Shown piece after piece: positions 28,672 through 39,700 of a stretch of DNA of 64,000 nt (the first letter of the stretch is position 1; every line of letters starts with the position of its first letter). Origin of the DNA: Paragorgia papillata (Eukaryota; Cnidaria; Anthozoa; Scleralcyonacea; Coralliidae); the NCBI GenBank assembly GCA_035771165.1, contig JAWNZC010000472.1, positions 990,001-1,054,000 on the forward strand, in the 5' to 3' direction. The position numbers and the translations under genes are program-made. The notes beneath the pieces are model-generated. The model ran no database searches. It had not been told where the DNA came from and saw only the letters and a list, made by a program, of their open reading frames with translations.

Positions 28672-28677
28672 TTTATT
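28672..28677 (-). terminator. AATAAA overlapping the MYG1 stop codon
   Basis: On the minus strand the last codons read GAA TAA AAA, so the TAA stop is embedded in a poly(A) hexamer. If used, the 3' UTR would be only a few tens of nucleotides. Confidence 0.4.
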
Positions 28678-31600
28678 CAGCGTGGTTTTCGCGAGCTTCC
28701 GTTAACGTTTTCCTTGCCATTTCCAGAGCTCCTTCCCTCGTTTCATTTCCACCAATAAATCCCGAAGCATGCACGAAAATACAGCCAGGAATTCCACTTA
28801 ATTTAACTAACTCGTCGTCTCGAACTCCACGCCACTTCTCCAAGAGACTTAACCTAAAGGAAATTAGCCATGTTTACATGAAGCGGAGTGACAGTCGAAT
28901 CGGATCGAAAAATTCGAGTGAAGTCAATCCGGGCACATGTTTACATGGAGAATCCGATTTGTTGGAACATTGTTTTCGGTTTTGGAACACTATTTTCTGT
29001 GCTTTTCTCAATGTCTGCCATTTAGCACGACACGCACTAACTTCACTCATGCGTATCAAGTCATTTTCAAGTCAAACCTTGTTTAGATTAATCAGATTGG
29101 AGACATTCAAGTCGATCCTTGCTTGAATCTCAAGTCAATCCACTCCACTGCGTGGATTGACTTCAGCCATTCGTTTCGATCAGATCGAAAACTTTCAATC
29201 TTTTTCATGTAAACACAACAAGGAGAAACAACATGCGAGATTTGACTTGAACAGTCAACCCGCTTCATGTGAACAGGGCCTGAGTCCATATATAAATTTA
29301 GTTTGAACTGTTTGAAAAACTCATTAATAATTCATGAGGAAAACACAAAGGAAATCAGTACTATGTCCGTGGTTTTATATCTGATAAAGAAACCTCCTGA
29401 TTTACATAAACTTTAGCTTTGATTTTCTCGACTTAGACAACGTTATTTTTCAAAATTACTACGCCAATGAACTTACCAAATGGGTCGTTTTTAAATCTCA
29501 CAAAACACTGCTGTTCATGTAGTTTAAATCTTACTTAAATACCCCTGTGTTATCGGCTGGTATTTGCAAGACAATGCAACTTGTATTCTGGTAACCTTAC
29601 CTGTTTTCAAATGATTTAAGATTTACAGAAACACACTATAAAAGAAAACAGATATCTGAATATCAAGAACAAATTAAATTCATAATTAGTAGTACAGCGA
29701 TTATAAAGTGGTGCCTGTACTACTAATGCAGACCAAATGTTCATAAGGTGATTGCTGTACTACTAATGCAGACCAAATGTTCATGATTGCTGTACTACTA
29801 ATGGAGACCAAATGTTCATAAGGCGATTGCTGTACTACTAATAAAGACCAAATGTTCGTAAGGTGATTGGTGTACTACTAATAAAGACTAGATGTTCGTA
29901 AGGTGATTGCTGTACTACTAATGCAGACCAAATGTTCATAAGGTGATTGCTGTACTAATAATGCAGACCAAATGTTCATAAGGTGATTGCTGTATTACTA
30001 ATAAAGACCAAATGTTCATAAGGTGATTGCTGTACTACTAATGCAGACCAAATGTTCTAAGGTGATTGCTGTACTACTATTAAAGACTAGATGTTCGTAA
30101 GGTGATTGCTGTACTACTAATGCAGACCAAATGTTCTAAGGTGATTGCTGTACTAATGAAGACCAAATGTTCATAAGGTGATTGACGTACTACTAATAAA
30201 GACTAGATGTTCGTAAGGTGATTGCTGAACTAATGCAGACCAAATGTTCATAAGGTGATTGCTGTACTACTAATGCAGACCAAACGTTCGTAAGGTGATT
30301 GCTGTACTACTAATGAATGCAACAAAAACATCCCGTCCTGAAGCCGAATACTGTAAATACAGCAATAATTTCACTTACCTGAATTCTCCATTTGCCATTA
30401 TTATCAGTATACAATGCAAACTTTATAGGAACATCAATATTAAGTTCTTTCTCTAACGAAAATAAATGATCCTTCCACGGACATCCTCCTTCTAAAATAA
30501 TTATCTCCCCACTGGAGTCAATCTGAAAGATATCAAGTAATTAAGAAATGCTTCATGGTTTCGCGTGCTCCATCGAGTTATGGATGCACGCGGGACGTTC
30601 GGAGAGCAGGAAAAAAGCGTAAGAGTTGGTCGAGGTGTAGCCGAGAACAACTCTAGATTTTTTAGTGTTCCCCAACTTCCCAAGTGCATCCATTTAACAA
30701 ATAGATTCCATTTTGCCGTTGTCTGTTCAGTTATAGATGCACAGATGACGTCACAACGTGGTAAGAACAAAAAAGTGGCCCATGAGACGCAGTCGAGTGG
30801 GTCACTGATGTTCTTACCACGTTGTGACGTCTTCTGTGCATCTATAACTGAACAGACAACAAAAAAATGGAATCTATTTGTTTTATACAATAAAAATTTA
30901 AAAGGTTTTTGTCGAAACTGTCAATCACATTTCTAACGTCTAGCTTCCTTGTGATATCCCTAATAAAATTCATAATAAAACGTCCACTTTATCCCTAAAT
31001 TTATTTGACACCTTCCAGGTTTGATAAAATGCGCTATTGAAAACACGATTTAAAACTTTTAAATCTTTCTTCAAAGTACCGTCAGAATGCAGGAAATGCC
31101 ATTTCAAAGGTCCAAATTTCAAAAATTTTCAGGGGATGCATATGCCCCCGGATCCCCCTAGGAATGGTTTGACTAAGGTTAAAAAAATTCTAGATCCGCC
31201 CCTGCAGCACCCCCCCCTACCAGATCAAGCTGGATCCATCACTGACTATGGCAGCTATTGGTCCTATGTCTGACAAAGATATATACAATATGTACAGTGC
31301 AGTCTTTATCATTTCTACATGTAAGCATTTGAGTATTGTACCTCATAGCGGTTATTGATTGCCTTTTGGACAATTGTTCTGGCTGGTAGCCACGAATTTT
31401 TAAAATAGTTCACAGTCTCCAAGAACTCGGCTCCAACCATTTCCATTGCTTTCTTAAAACCAGACTATTATAAGAAGAAGATTATTAACTAAGTATATAT
31501 GTACATAGCAAAAAAGTACAGTATTATACATGTAGTTAACAAAACAAACTAAACATTATAGTCAGTTTCAGCTTGCTTTTGAAATTCGTTTGTCAACATT

Positions 31601-34600
31601 CGTTGGAAGGTTGGGAACTTGGTACAGAAGTTCGTCGTGAAGTTCGAATTTAATAAGCTTTGAATTGAATTCCTTTGGTAAAATCACGGAGGAGAAGATT
31701 ATTTGTTGTATAGAATATAATAATAGATACTTGGTTAAGCAGAAACAAATTGGCGACGTAAATTTGTATCTACCTCGCAACGTAGTTCGGAACATTGCAA
31801 TGTAAGTTCGGAATGTTCATTTCAATTATACGTATCGGATTTCAAAAGCAAGCTGAAACGGACTATAAAGGCAACTTGTCTCATCTATTGCTGGTGTGCA
31901 TCTTAAGGCCTGGCCAAACGCTTTCAACATTTCATTCAACATCGTTCAACATTGTTGAATATTCAACCGTGATTCAACATGTTGAAAGCGTTTGGCCACC
32001 CTGTTGAATGATGTTGAATGGTGTTGAATGATGTTGAACGAAATTTGAACATGTTCTGTTCAAATTTCCGTTCAACATGCGTTCAACAATGTTGAACGAT
32101 GTTGCATGAAATGTTGAAAGCGTTTGGCCAGGCCTTTACGTCATGTTGGATGAATTTGACAAAAGTTTTTCATCATCTGCAATTATAATTTCATCCAACA
32201 TGGTGAAAATATCTTAATTGTTTTGTCCTTGAAAGGGATTGGTTGCACACCAAAATCCAGTGCTGGATTAACCTTCCCAGGGCCGGGGGCAAAAATATTT
32301 TAGGGCTGGTCACAAAATGAGAGCCATCTCCGGAGTACGGTGAACTGAAAGCGAGGCTGCCTCAGGCGCCACTCCTCTCCCGCTTTCAAACAGAAGGGGG
32401 CCCGTGGCTGAGATTGCGTGTGATTTTCTCAGGCTAGTTCTGACTTTTAAAGAGAAACTGCATAATCTTTTTATTCACTCATTTTTTTGGGCCGGGCATG
32501 AACCTGGAGCCAGGGGCAAATGTCCCCTTTGCTCCATAGGTAATCCACCACTGCCAAAATCGTCAGAATCTGGGGCCAGGGGCAAATGTCCCCTTTGCTC
32601 CATAGGTAATCCACCACTGCCAAAATCGTCTGGTGTAGACAGAGCTGTCAGAGCAAAAAGAATATATTGACCATTTTTGGCCAGCTCTGGCAGAAATGGG
32701 TTACTTAATATTACAAGTGATACAGTGTGTGCACTTTGTTAAATAATTCAGACCGTTTTATAGCACTAAGAGTTTCAAAATGAAGGAAATCTCATTTTAG
32801 ACGTTTCAGTTTTTCAAAAAAATTTCAAGAGATTAAGCATGCTACTGGATCACCCTCTACAGTATGTGCTCGAGAAAATACAGTATGATTCCTATTTCAG
32901 ACTACCCTTGGCCTGATATCACCTAGCCTCAATGGCAATTAAGTCCTGCATATGCCTTGTGCTTTTGCCTGAACACATCTGGACTCCCAGTTTTGTGCCC
33001 TCTCTCCTCCGCAGAAGCTCGGAAGGAAGGCATGTGAGAGCTTTTGTGTCTGTGTAAATGCCGGTTTACTGTTTGCAGCACTGTACCTCAGGATTTGGAT
33101 TCTCGTCATTCCATTTTGGATTAAGTGCCCCAACACGAGCACTAATGTTTGTTGAAATGTTGTATCTAGAAGTAAAATTGTCAAGTGTTGGACAGAGTAA
33201 AAACATAAAGGTCCCATTTTACCTGATTCAGACAGGAATGTGTTAAGCTAAGGATGAGTGACTTACAAGATTTAAGATTATTGTGTTAAACAGTAAAATA
33301 ATTACAGTCTGTAATTGTTATTTACAGTCAAACTGGATGTTCTTTCCCACACGACCTTGCAATATTGACAGCAACATTGCAATGTTGACTTGCAAACTTC
33401 GCATAATATGAAGTTCTATTGAAAGTCAGAACTATAAACTCTAAGTAAACTTCATGTTATGTGAAATTCGATATTTAAAATGCAAATTTTTAGCAAGTTG
33501 CCAAGGAGTCATCATGTACTGTTAGCAAGTCAACATTGCAATATTGCTGTCAACATTGCAAGGTCGCTTGGGAAAGAACATCCGGTTTGACCGTAAGGGG
33601 CTGTTTCTGGCCAGCTTAGGGTGGAATGGGTTAAAGTATAATTCATTACTTTTTTTAATATACATGCAGTAGGAAACAACAAACTTAGAAAAGAAATTGA
33701 ACCATTATTTTGGCGTACCTTGGCTCACCATCATATTGGTTCACTCCGTTATCAATAGCATCTATTTCTTGCACAAAGTTTTCATAAACTTTTTCATAGA
33801 TTAAATGAACCACAGCATCCTCTTTCTTTGCTTCAAGAATCTCACTTAAAATGTCTTTTCCAAAATGAAGATACACTAAACCAGCACTGCTTAGTTTAAT
33901 CTCCCATTTCATACCCCCAAGTGAACTCATTGTGCCAGTAAAACTCCTTGTAAAGAAAAATAATTATAAAATATATAATGTTATTTATAACCAAGGGTGC
34001 AACCAGATTTTTGAAACAGGGGTTGATTTTAGCACATTGTGACAACACAAATCTAGGGGGGCTAGGGCACCCCCCCCCCAGACATTTTGAACTTTGGGTC
34101 TCTAAAATGGCATTTCCTGAATTCTGAGGAAATTTTTGATAAAAATATAAAGGTTTTAAATCATGTTTCAGGTGTCAGACAGGGCTGATGCCAAGAATTC
34201 CGTGACACAGGGACTAACCTTTGCCATTTTCATCTGATATTGCAGACAGAAATGGAATTTTGTCTACAGGAGTAATTTATTTCACTATAAAAGCATTAAT
34301 TACTGACTTTTCTGGCTTAACCAGTTAAAAGGTTCTTTGCCAATTGATAAAAATGCAATTTTTCTTCCAGATCATTCTCCAACAAATCAGGAAATTTTCC
34401 ACAGTGGGGGGGCTAGCTAGGGTTCCCTGACAGGGGGGCTGTACCCCCCTCTGGTGTCAGAAAGAGTAGAAAATAGAAGTACAGCTGCAAAACAGTTCAA
34501 CTGTCAGTCATTTTCTAACCTCTGATGGTGATCATATCTGTGAGTCAATGGCTTATATACACCACCAACATCGACAACTATATCACAAGTAGCCAGTACA

Positions 34601-34755
34601 TTACTATCCCTTGTGCGTACTATTTCAGCATCATTATATGCAGGTAGCATTCGCAGCATACTGCATGCTAACACCTCATCACAATGGAATGTTCCATTGT
34701 GGGTGCCAATTGTTTTACGAGAATTGAGCTTCTTAGCCATTGGTTCTGTTGCCAT
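28673..34755 (-). CDS. MYG1: MYG1, DHH-family 3'-5' RNA exonuclease
   Basis: MYG1 is a conserved eukaryotic DHH-superfamily exonuclease that processes RNA in the nucleus/nucleolus and mitochondria. Seven coding exons on the minus strand join in frame: 34520-34755, 33719-33946, 33087-33165, 31342-31464, 30379-30522, 29601-29635, 28673-28853 (341 aa; human about 376). Family motifs are intact: THNGTFHCDE, EIVRTRD, DIVVDVGG, HRYDHHQR, KLSSAGLVYLHFG, DAIDNG, SWLPAR, CPWKDHL and PGCIFVHASGFIGG near the C terminus. The 35-nt exon (CVSVNLKSFENR with its junction) matches the human CVPKEPHSF region. I start at MATEPMAKK (34755). The frame stays open upstream, and a good acceptor sits at about 34795, so an earlier exon may add a mitochondrial presequence or be 5' UTR. 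The upstream sequence is partly repeat. The third intron from the 3' end side holds a 40-bp tandem array. Confidence 0.94.
28868..29283. repeat. TIR element (TTTACATGAAGCGG ends)
   Basis: Ends ATGTTTACATGAAGCGG / CCGCTTCATGTGAACAGGGC. A shorter inverted copy lies at about 50585-50850. It starts 15 bp from MYG1's last exon. Confidence 0.8.
29690..30320. repeat. 40-bp tandem repeat (about 15 units)
   Basis: Unit GGTGATTGCTGTACTACTAA + TGCAGACCAAATGTTCATAA, with variants (GACTAGATGTTCGTAA). It occupies a MYG1 intron between the 35-nt exon and the next exon. Confidence 0.95.
30690..30925. repeat. Family D foldback element, inverted copy
   Basis: Reverse-complement counterpart of 24178-24412, including the flank ATTGTATAAAACAAATAG. 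Confidence 0.88.
31080..31208. repeat. Family B dispersed repeat
   Basis: GAATGCAGGAAATGCCATTT...CCCCCGGATCCCCCTAGGAA, close to the copy at 57355-57435. Confidence 0.7.
31557..31867. repeat. Family C inverted-repeat element, cleanest copy
   Basis: TA|TAGTCAGTTTCAGCTTGC ... GCAAGCTGAAACGGACTA|TA. A TA target duplication would fit a mariner/Tc1-type MITE. MYG1 intron. Confidence 0.88.
31905..32140. repeat. Foldback element with reiterated GTTGAA motif
   Basis: GGCCTGGCCAAACGCTTTCA and its complement bound the element. CATTCAACA / TGTTGAATG recurs many times within it, allowing many alternative pairings. Confidence 0.88.
33325..33600. repeat. Foldback element in MYG1 intron
   Basis: GGATGTTCTTTCCCA and GACCTTGCAATATTGACAGC have complements near 33545-33595. 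Confidence 0.85.
33993..34450. repeat. Degenerate repeat region including family B
   Basis: GGCATTTCCTGAATT, C-rich tract CACCCCCCCCC at 34069-34080 and TGTACCCCCCTCTGG. No coding potential between MYG1 exons. Confidence 0.5.
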
Positions 34756-34862
34756 TGCTACAAGTTGTACATGTAACTTTCGCAGAACAGTTCCTGAAAA
34801 AGAGGCTAAAAAAATAAAAGGACCATTTTTGGTGAGCTTAGACAGGAATAGGTCAATCACTT

Positions 34863-35064
34863 GTTAACTCATTGCTGCCTAGGATGGCTGAGGGTTCTTC
34901 CTTTGTTGAGTTAAATCATCTGGCATTAGACAGAGTAAAAAAAGAAAGGAGCCATTTTTGGCCAGCTCAGGCATAGTCTCCTTTGCAGTCATCAGTTCAG
35001 GTTCGTAGGTAAGCGAGCCATAAGAATGTCTGCGAAGGAGGCTAGCTCAGGCAGGAATGGGTTA
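34863..35064. repeat. TTAA family element interrupted by about 70 bp
   Basis: GTTAACTCATTGCTGCCTAG ... CCAGCTCAGGCA, then unrelated sequence, then GCTCAGGCAGGAATGGGTTAA. It sits immediately upstream of the MYG1 5' exon; a fragment (AAAGGACCATTTTTGG) is at 34815. Confidence 0.65.
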
Positions 35065-36732
35065 AAATATGCTTCATCTAATGTGACAAGCAAGCACAAT
35101 GCAATGGTTAGACACCAAAAAAACTCAAAAAGATCACATGATCCATTCACTTCATGTGGAAAGGACTCTATCCAATTTCATTCTGGCCATCAATTGGGGC
35201 TTTGTGCCTTTGTACAGGTGAACTCAACTTTAAGCCATACCTGCCTGAGCTGGCCAAAAACGACCCTTTTCTTTTATAAGTGATAAATGGGCATTTCACT
35301 CGTTTACATGGCATGTTCTAAGGATTTTGGGTGAAGGAAAATTCGAGTGTAGAATATATACATTTTAAGACCAGTCCTTTTCACACGGTTGTTTTACTGT
35401 CTAACACCAGACTATTTTACTCATCAAAGAGAGAACCCTCAGACACCCTAGACAGCAATGGGTTAACCTGCTGTTTATAACTACAGATTGGTGGCCTTGT
35501 CCACTTTCATTATGTGACATTATATAAATCAATAAATGTATATTTTCAAAATGGCCATGGTACATTGGTACGTTCTACACAAAGACTTTTATACATAAAT
35601 CCCCCACAAATGGAAAGGAATTATTTTTCTTCTCAAACATACTCAAGGACTTATATTACTACAAATGAAACACAAAATCACAAACCTGCAAAAAATTCTC
35701 TGAACAACAACAGAGCAATGTTTTATACGAATTATTTACGAGTACAGCCACGTGGTTCGGTCGAAACTGGTCAATATACTAGATATTACCCCCCGGGAAA
35801 TATTATATATACACTTATCCCCAGGGGGGTGGTAAACCATAAATAATATAACCCAACGTAGCGATTCTACCCAATCAGAATACTTAATTTACCCACGTGG
35901 TATATTTCTGGGGCCATATATATAAATATGAATAATATTTTTGCATTTCGAGAATTTTGCAAAAGGATTGCCAACCCAAGATCTGTTGTGGGGGCCTTCG
36001 CTTTCTTGCTTTGTGCGTATTTGTGAAAGATTCCTGTTGTGTTATTAACGTACTCCGAAAGTCAAAACTAAACGAGAGATTTAGAGAGAAGCTGGAGAAC
36101 AAGCGTTTTACTGTCCTTTCTCTGAAAGCGTCTGAAAGTCTGCGGACTTTGTTCATCCAAATCTGACCCAGTGTCAAATCAGTTTATCTTTTGGCGCCAA
36201 TAAACTCCTAATTTGTAAGTACTAAATTATCTCGTTCAACCTACGGTATTTTTTTTGTTTTTTGTTTGCCTAAATACCAGAATATGAAGCTCTTAGCTCA
36301 CATGTGTGATTGGAATTTGATATAATATTTAAGCTGAGTTTTCCCAGACAGACATCATTTGTATTAAATGAGCCAATATCACAGTCGTACACCACACGTC
36401 AGCACTTTAGTGGGGCGGGCTACTATATACCAAAACCATAGAAATTCGAGATAAATGTTCTTACATTGTTTCTGCTTTGTATTTGTTGGTGTTTGTGTCT
36501 TCCCGGGTCGAGTTTCAACTATAGTTCGGTGAGTTCCATTCAAATCAAGAGTAATGACCATACTGTATTCATAATATTTACAGCGGCACTTATCAGTCTG
36601 CCACAAAATCATATTTTAACTAATTGAAAACGATTACTTTCTTTCTCAGTTTGTTTTGTAAAATACGAAATCATTAAAATGATAATTAAAATCAAAAGTT
36701 ATTATTTTTTTCAATTTTCAGTTATATTTTGT
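35065..36732. other. Divergent intergenic region of MYG1 and CASTOR
   Basis: Must contain the upstream exons and promoters of both genes. TTAA family fragments are at 35235-35285 and 35395-35466. Opposed open frames at 35884-36177 have no recognised similarity. I could not assign first exons. Confidence 0.4.
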
Positions 36733-39700
36733 ATGGCATATGAGAATGGAGATAGTAGTTTGGATACAAGGCTGGAGTTGCATATTTTGGATTATGAATT
36801 GAGAATGGCTACAATAACCAAGGATGGTATTGCAAATTATACACATTACCTTATCAAAATATCTCTGCTGCCACAATCAAGGTAGTTATTGGAGACGAGG
36901 AGAAGTAGTTGAGAATCACTTCAGACTAATACGAGCAACAAATTGCTGCAGGGCCATTCCATTTAATATCCACACCCCCCCTATGGATGAGATTTTCTGA
37001 GGGGTTCCTCAAAAGCAGTTTCTGAGGGGGTGAACTCGTCGGCATCCTTTGATCTTCCGAAAATTTCCGAAATTTCCGAGGGGTTCGGCAGGGGGTCATT
37101 GTGTCAGCACTTTGATCTTTTCTTCTTAGGGGTTGAATTTTGAGTGACCTCATCCATAGGGGCGGTGTGGATATTAAATGGAATGGCCCGCAACATTGTT
37201 GCGTTGCAAGTTGAATAGCATTGCAGTTGCACGTATTACCACCCACCTTAAACATTGTTGTGCAACAATGATTTTGTTGCAAGTTGAATCAGCATGTTGA
37301 AGCAAGTTGAATCAGCATGTTGAAGCAGGTAGAACTGGAGTCTACTTTTTTCAACAATTTTTTTAGCTTGCAACAAAATCATTGTTGTGTGACAATGTTT
37401 AAGGTGGGTGGTAATACACGCAACATTACTTGCGTTCCAAGTTGAAGAAAAATGTTGCCTGTATTACCTCACCTTGAACTCTTGTACTGCTAGTTTTTTT
37501 TATGATTTAAAAACAAACAAGCAATTTAGCATGGCCACATTTTTCTTCTTATATAGACCTGGATTTTTTAGTTTTACTGAAACAAAGGATGATTATTCTC
37601 TGACACTGGAGGATGAAGTATTTCAAGGTAATTTGATAAAATATACAGTATACTGTGTTAAATATATACTGAGTGATGGTGGTGATGGTGGTGATAGTGA
37701 TAATAGTGGTGATGGTGATATTATAATGGTGATGATGGTATATCATATAGTAGTGGTGATGATAGAATAAGAATAAAACTTTATTTTACGAGGGAAAAGA
37801 TGTATTAACTATAAAGGTTATCTAACATACAGCCCTCACAATATTTACAAATACAACAGACATAACTAATACACTATATATGGAAATAATGTCAAGTGAT
37901 AAACTAGTCAAGTAGAAACACATTTACAATTCAATAAAAAATTACAATTGATGCACAAAAGGTCTTCCAGATGCTGGTAAGTTTATGAAGAATGTAATTA
38001 CGGAGTTTGCATTTAGTAGTAGTTCATCTTAACGTGAAAGCATCAGAAGTACATGCAGGCTTCGAAAACTCAAAATCTTCTTTGGGGATGGACGATGCCC
38101 CCATACCCCCTACATTGATGATTGGTCGCGGCTAAAGCCACGATTCTACACCGTCTAATGCTTGATAATTCTCATCTAAAACTGCACCCCCAAATTTTCC
38201 ATTGCTCCCCCAAAATGTTGATACTGGCTACGCCACTGCATGCAGGTGACATGGCTAGCTGTTTGCAATCACTATCTAAGGCGTTAAAGAGAATTGAGGT
38301 GCTGATGATGGTGGTGATGGTAATATGGTGGTGATAATAATCATGGTGATAATTAGTCATGGTGGTTGTGATGATGGTAGTGATATGATAGTGATGTGAT
38401 GATGATGGTAGTAATGGTCTGATATTTTACCATCATCTTACATGAAGTAGTAAACCAGACCTTGCTCTCATTTATATAATAATTACTTTATATTCTTCAG
38501 TGTTTAAAATAAAGTATTTCCCCTCTATTTTCAGAGCTTCCAAAAAGTGATGCCTTGACTTGCTCTGACAGTTTGTGGAATGTACTTACTGTGTCGGCTG
38601 GTGCCATGGGAATCCACGAGACTATGGGTATCAGCAAAATAGTGAACTCCATTATTGTTCCCTTGGCGGACAACGATGTGTCACTGTTTTGCATGTCAAC
38701 ATATCAAGGAGATTTTATTTTGGTAATACAGTACTGAACATAATAATTTACAAATTGAAGGTTTGGGTACTGCTGAAATTATTGAATGTAAAATGTTAGA
38801 AACTACATTCAATAATTTCAGCAGTACTCAAACCTTACTAATATTTTGATTCGCATTTCAACACTGCCTACGCAGCACACTACTTTTATTTCACTGTTTG
38901 AATAATAATTTACAGACTGGATTTTAGTTAGCCACAGTGTTGAATAATGACCAAATGCTACTGTCAGTACAATATTGTAATTTACTACTAAAAACTTCTG
39001 TGTTTGCTTTTGAAGGTGAAGAAAAAAGATTTAGCAACAGCTGTTCAATGTTTAAGTGGAGCTTTCAAAGTTTTTCATGAAGAAGGATATCACAATATTG
39101 CCCCATGCAATAAAAGTGGCCATCATGGCAACAAGCATTCTGATTTAGGTATTAAAATTACAACTTCAAATGAAAGTCCGTATTTGCTTTACATGCAGTA
39201 ACTCTTTGTCTCCCAGCTAGACCAGCGAAAACAGACTCCTTTATTATTTTACTCTAATGCCAGACATCAAGTTCAAACTCGTCTATTAGTATAGTTATGT
39301 AACTCAATTGTTAGCCAATATTAAATTTTAAATTTATGGCTATCTACTACTGTACAGGATTTTCTAATTTTTTTAGTTGCAAACACTCGTCCATTGGTCC
39401 ACGCTATTGCCAGCCCTCTCAACCATTTTCATGTGATCAGCTTGAACAGTCATCATTTCTCATCTTTAATACCAATGTTGATTGATCTCATGTTTTACTC
39501 CAGGTAAAATACAGTTAAACTGACTGCTTTACTGTATTGTTAGAAAAAATCACTACCAGTAATACAGTTAAACTGACTGCTTTACTGTATGTATTGTTAG
39601 AAAAAATCACTACCAGTAATTCTGGGCATTGGTCAAGATTTAAATCTCAGGTTAAAAATACTCCACTGTTTGTTTGTTGTTTATGATTGCCACTTAAACT

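Noticed and set aside
29690..30320. CRISPR-like array of about 40-bp repeats
   Set aside because: Units are directly adjacent with no unique spacers, inside a eukaryotic intron.
35884..36177. Opposed 97- and 69-codon frames as first exons of MYG1 and CASTOR
   Set aside because: No phase-compatible donor joins either to the known exons, and neither resembles the family N termini.
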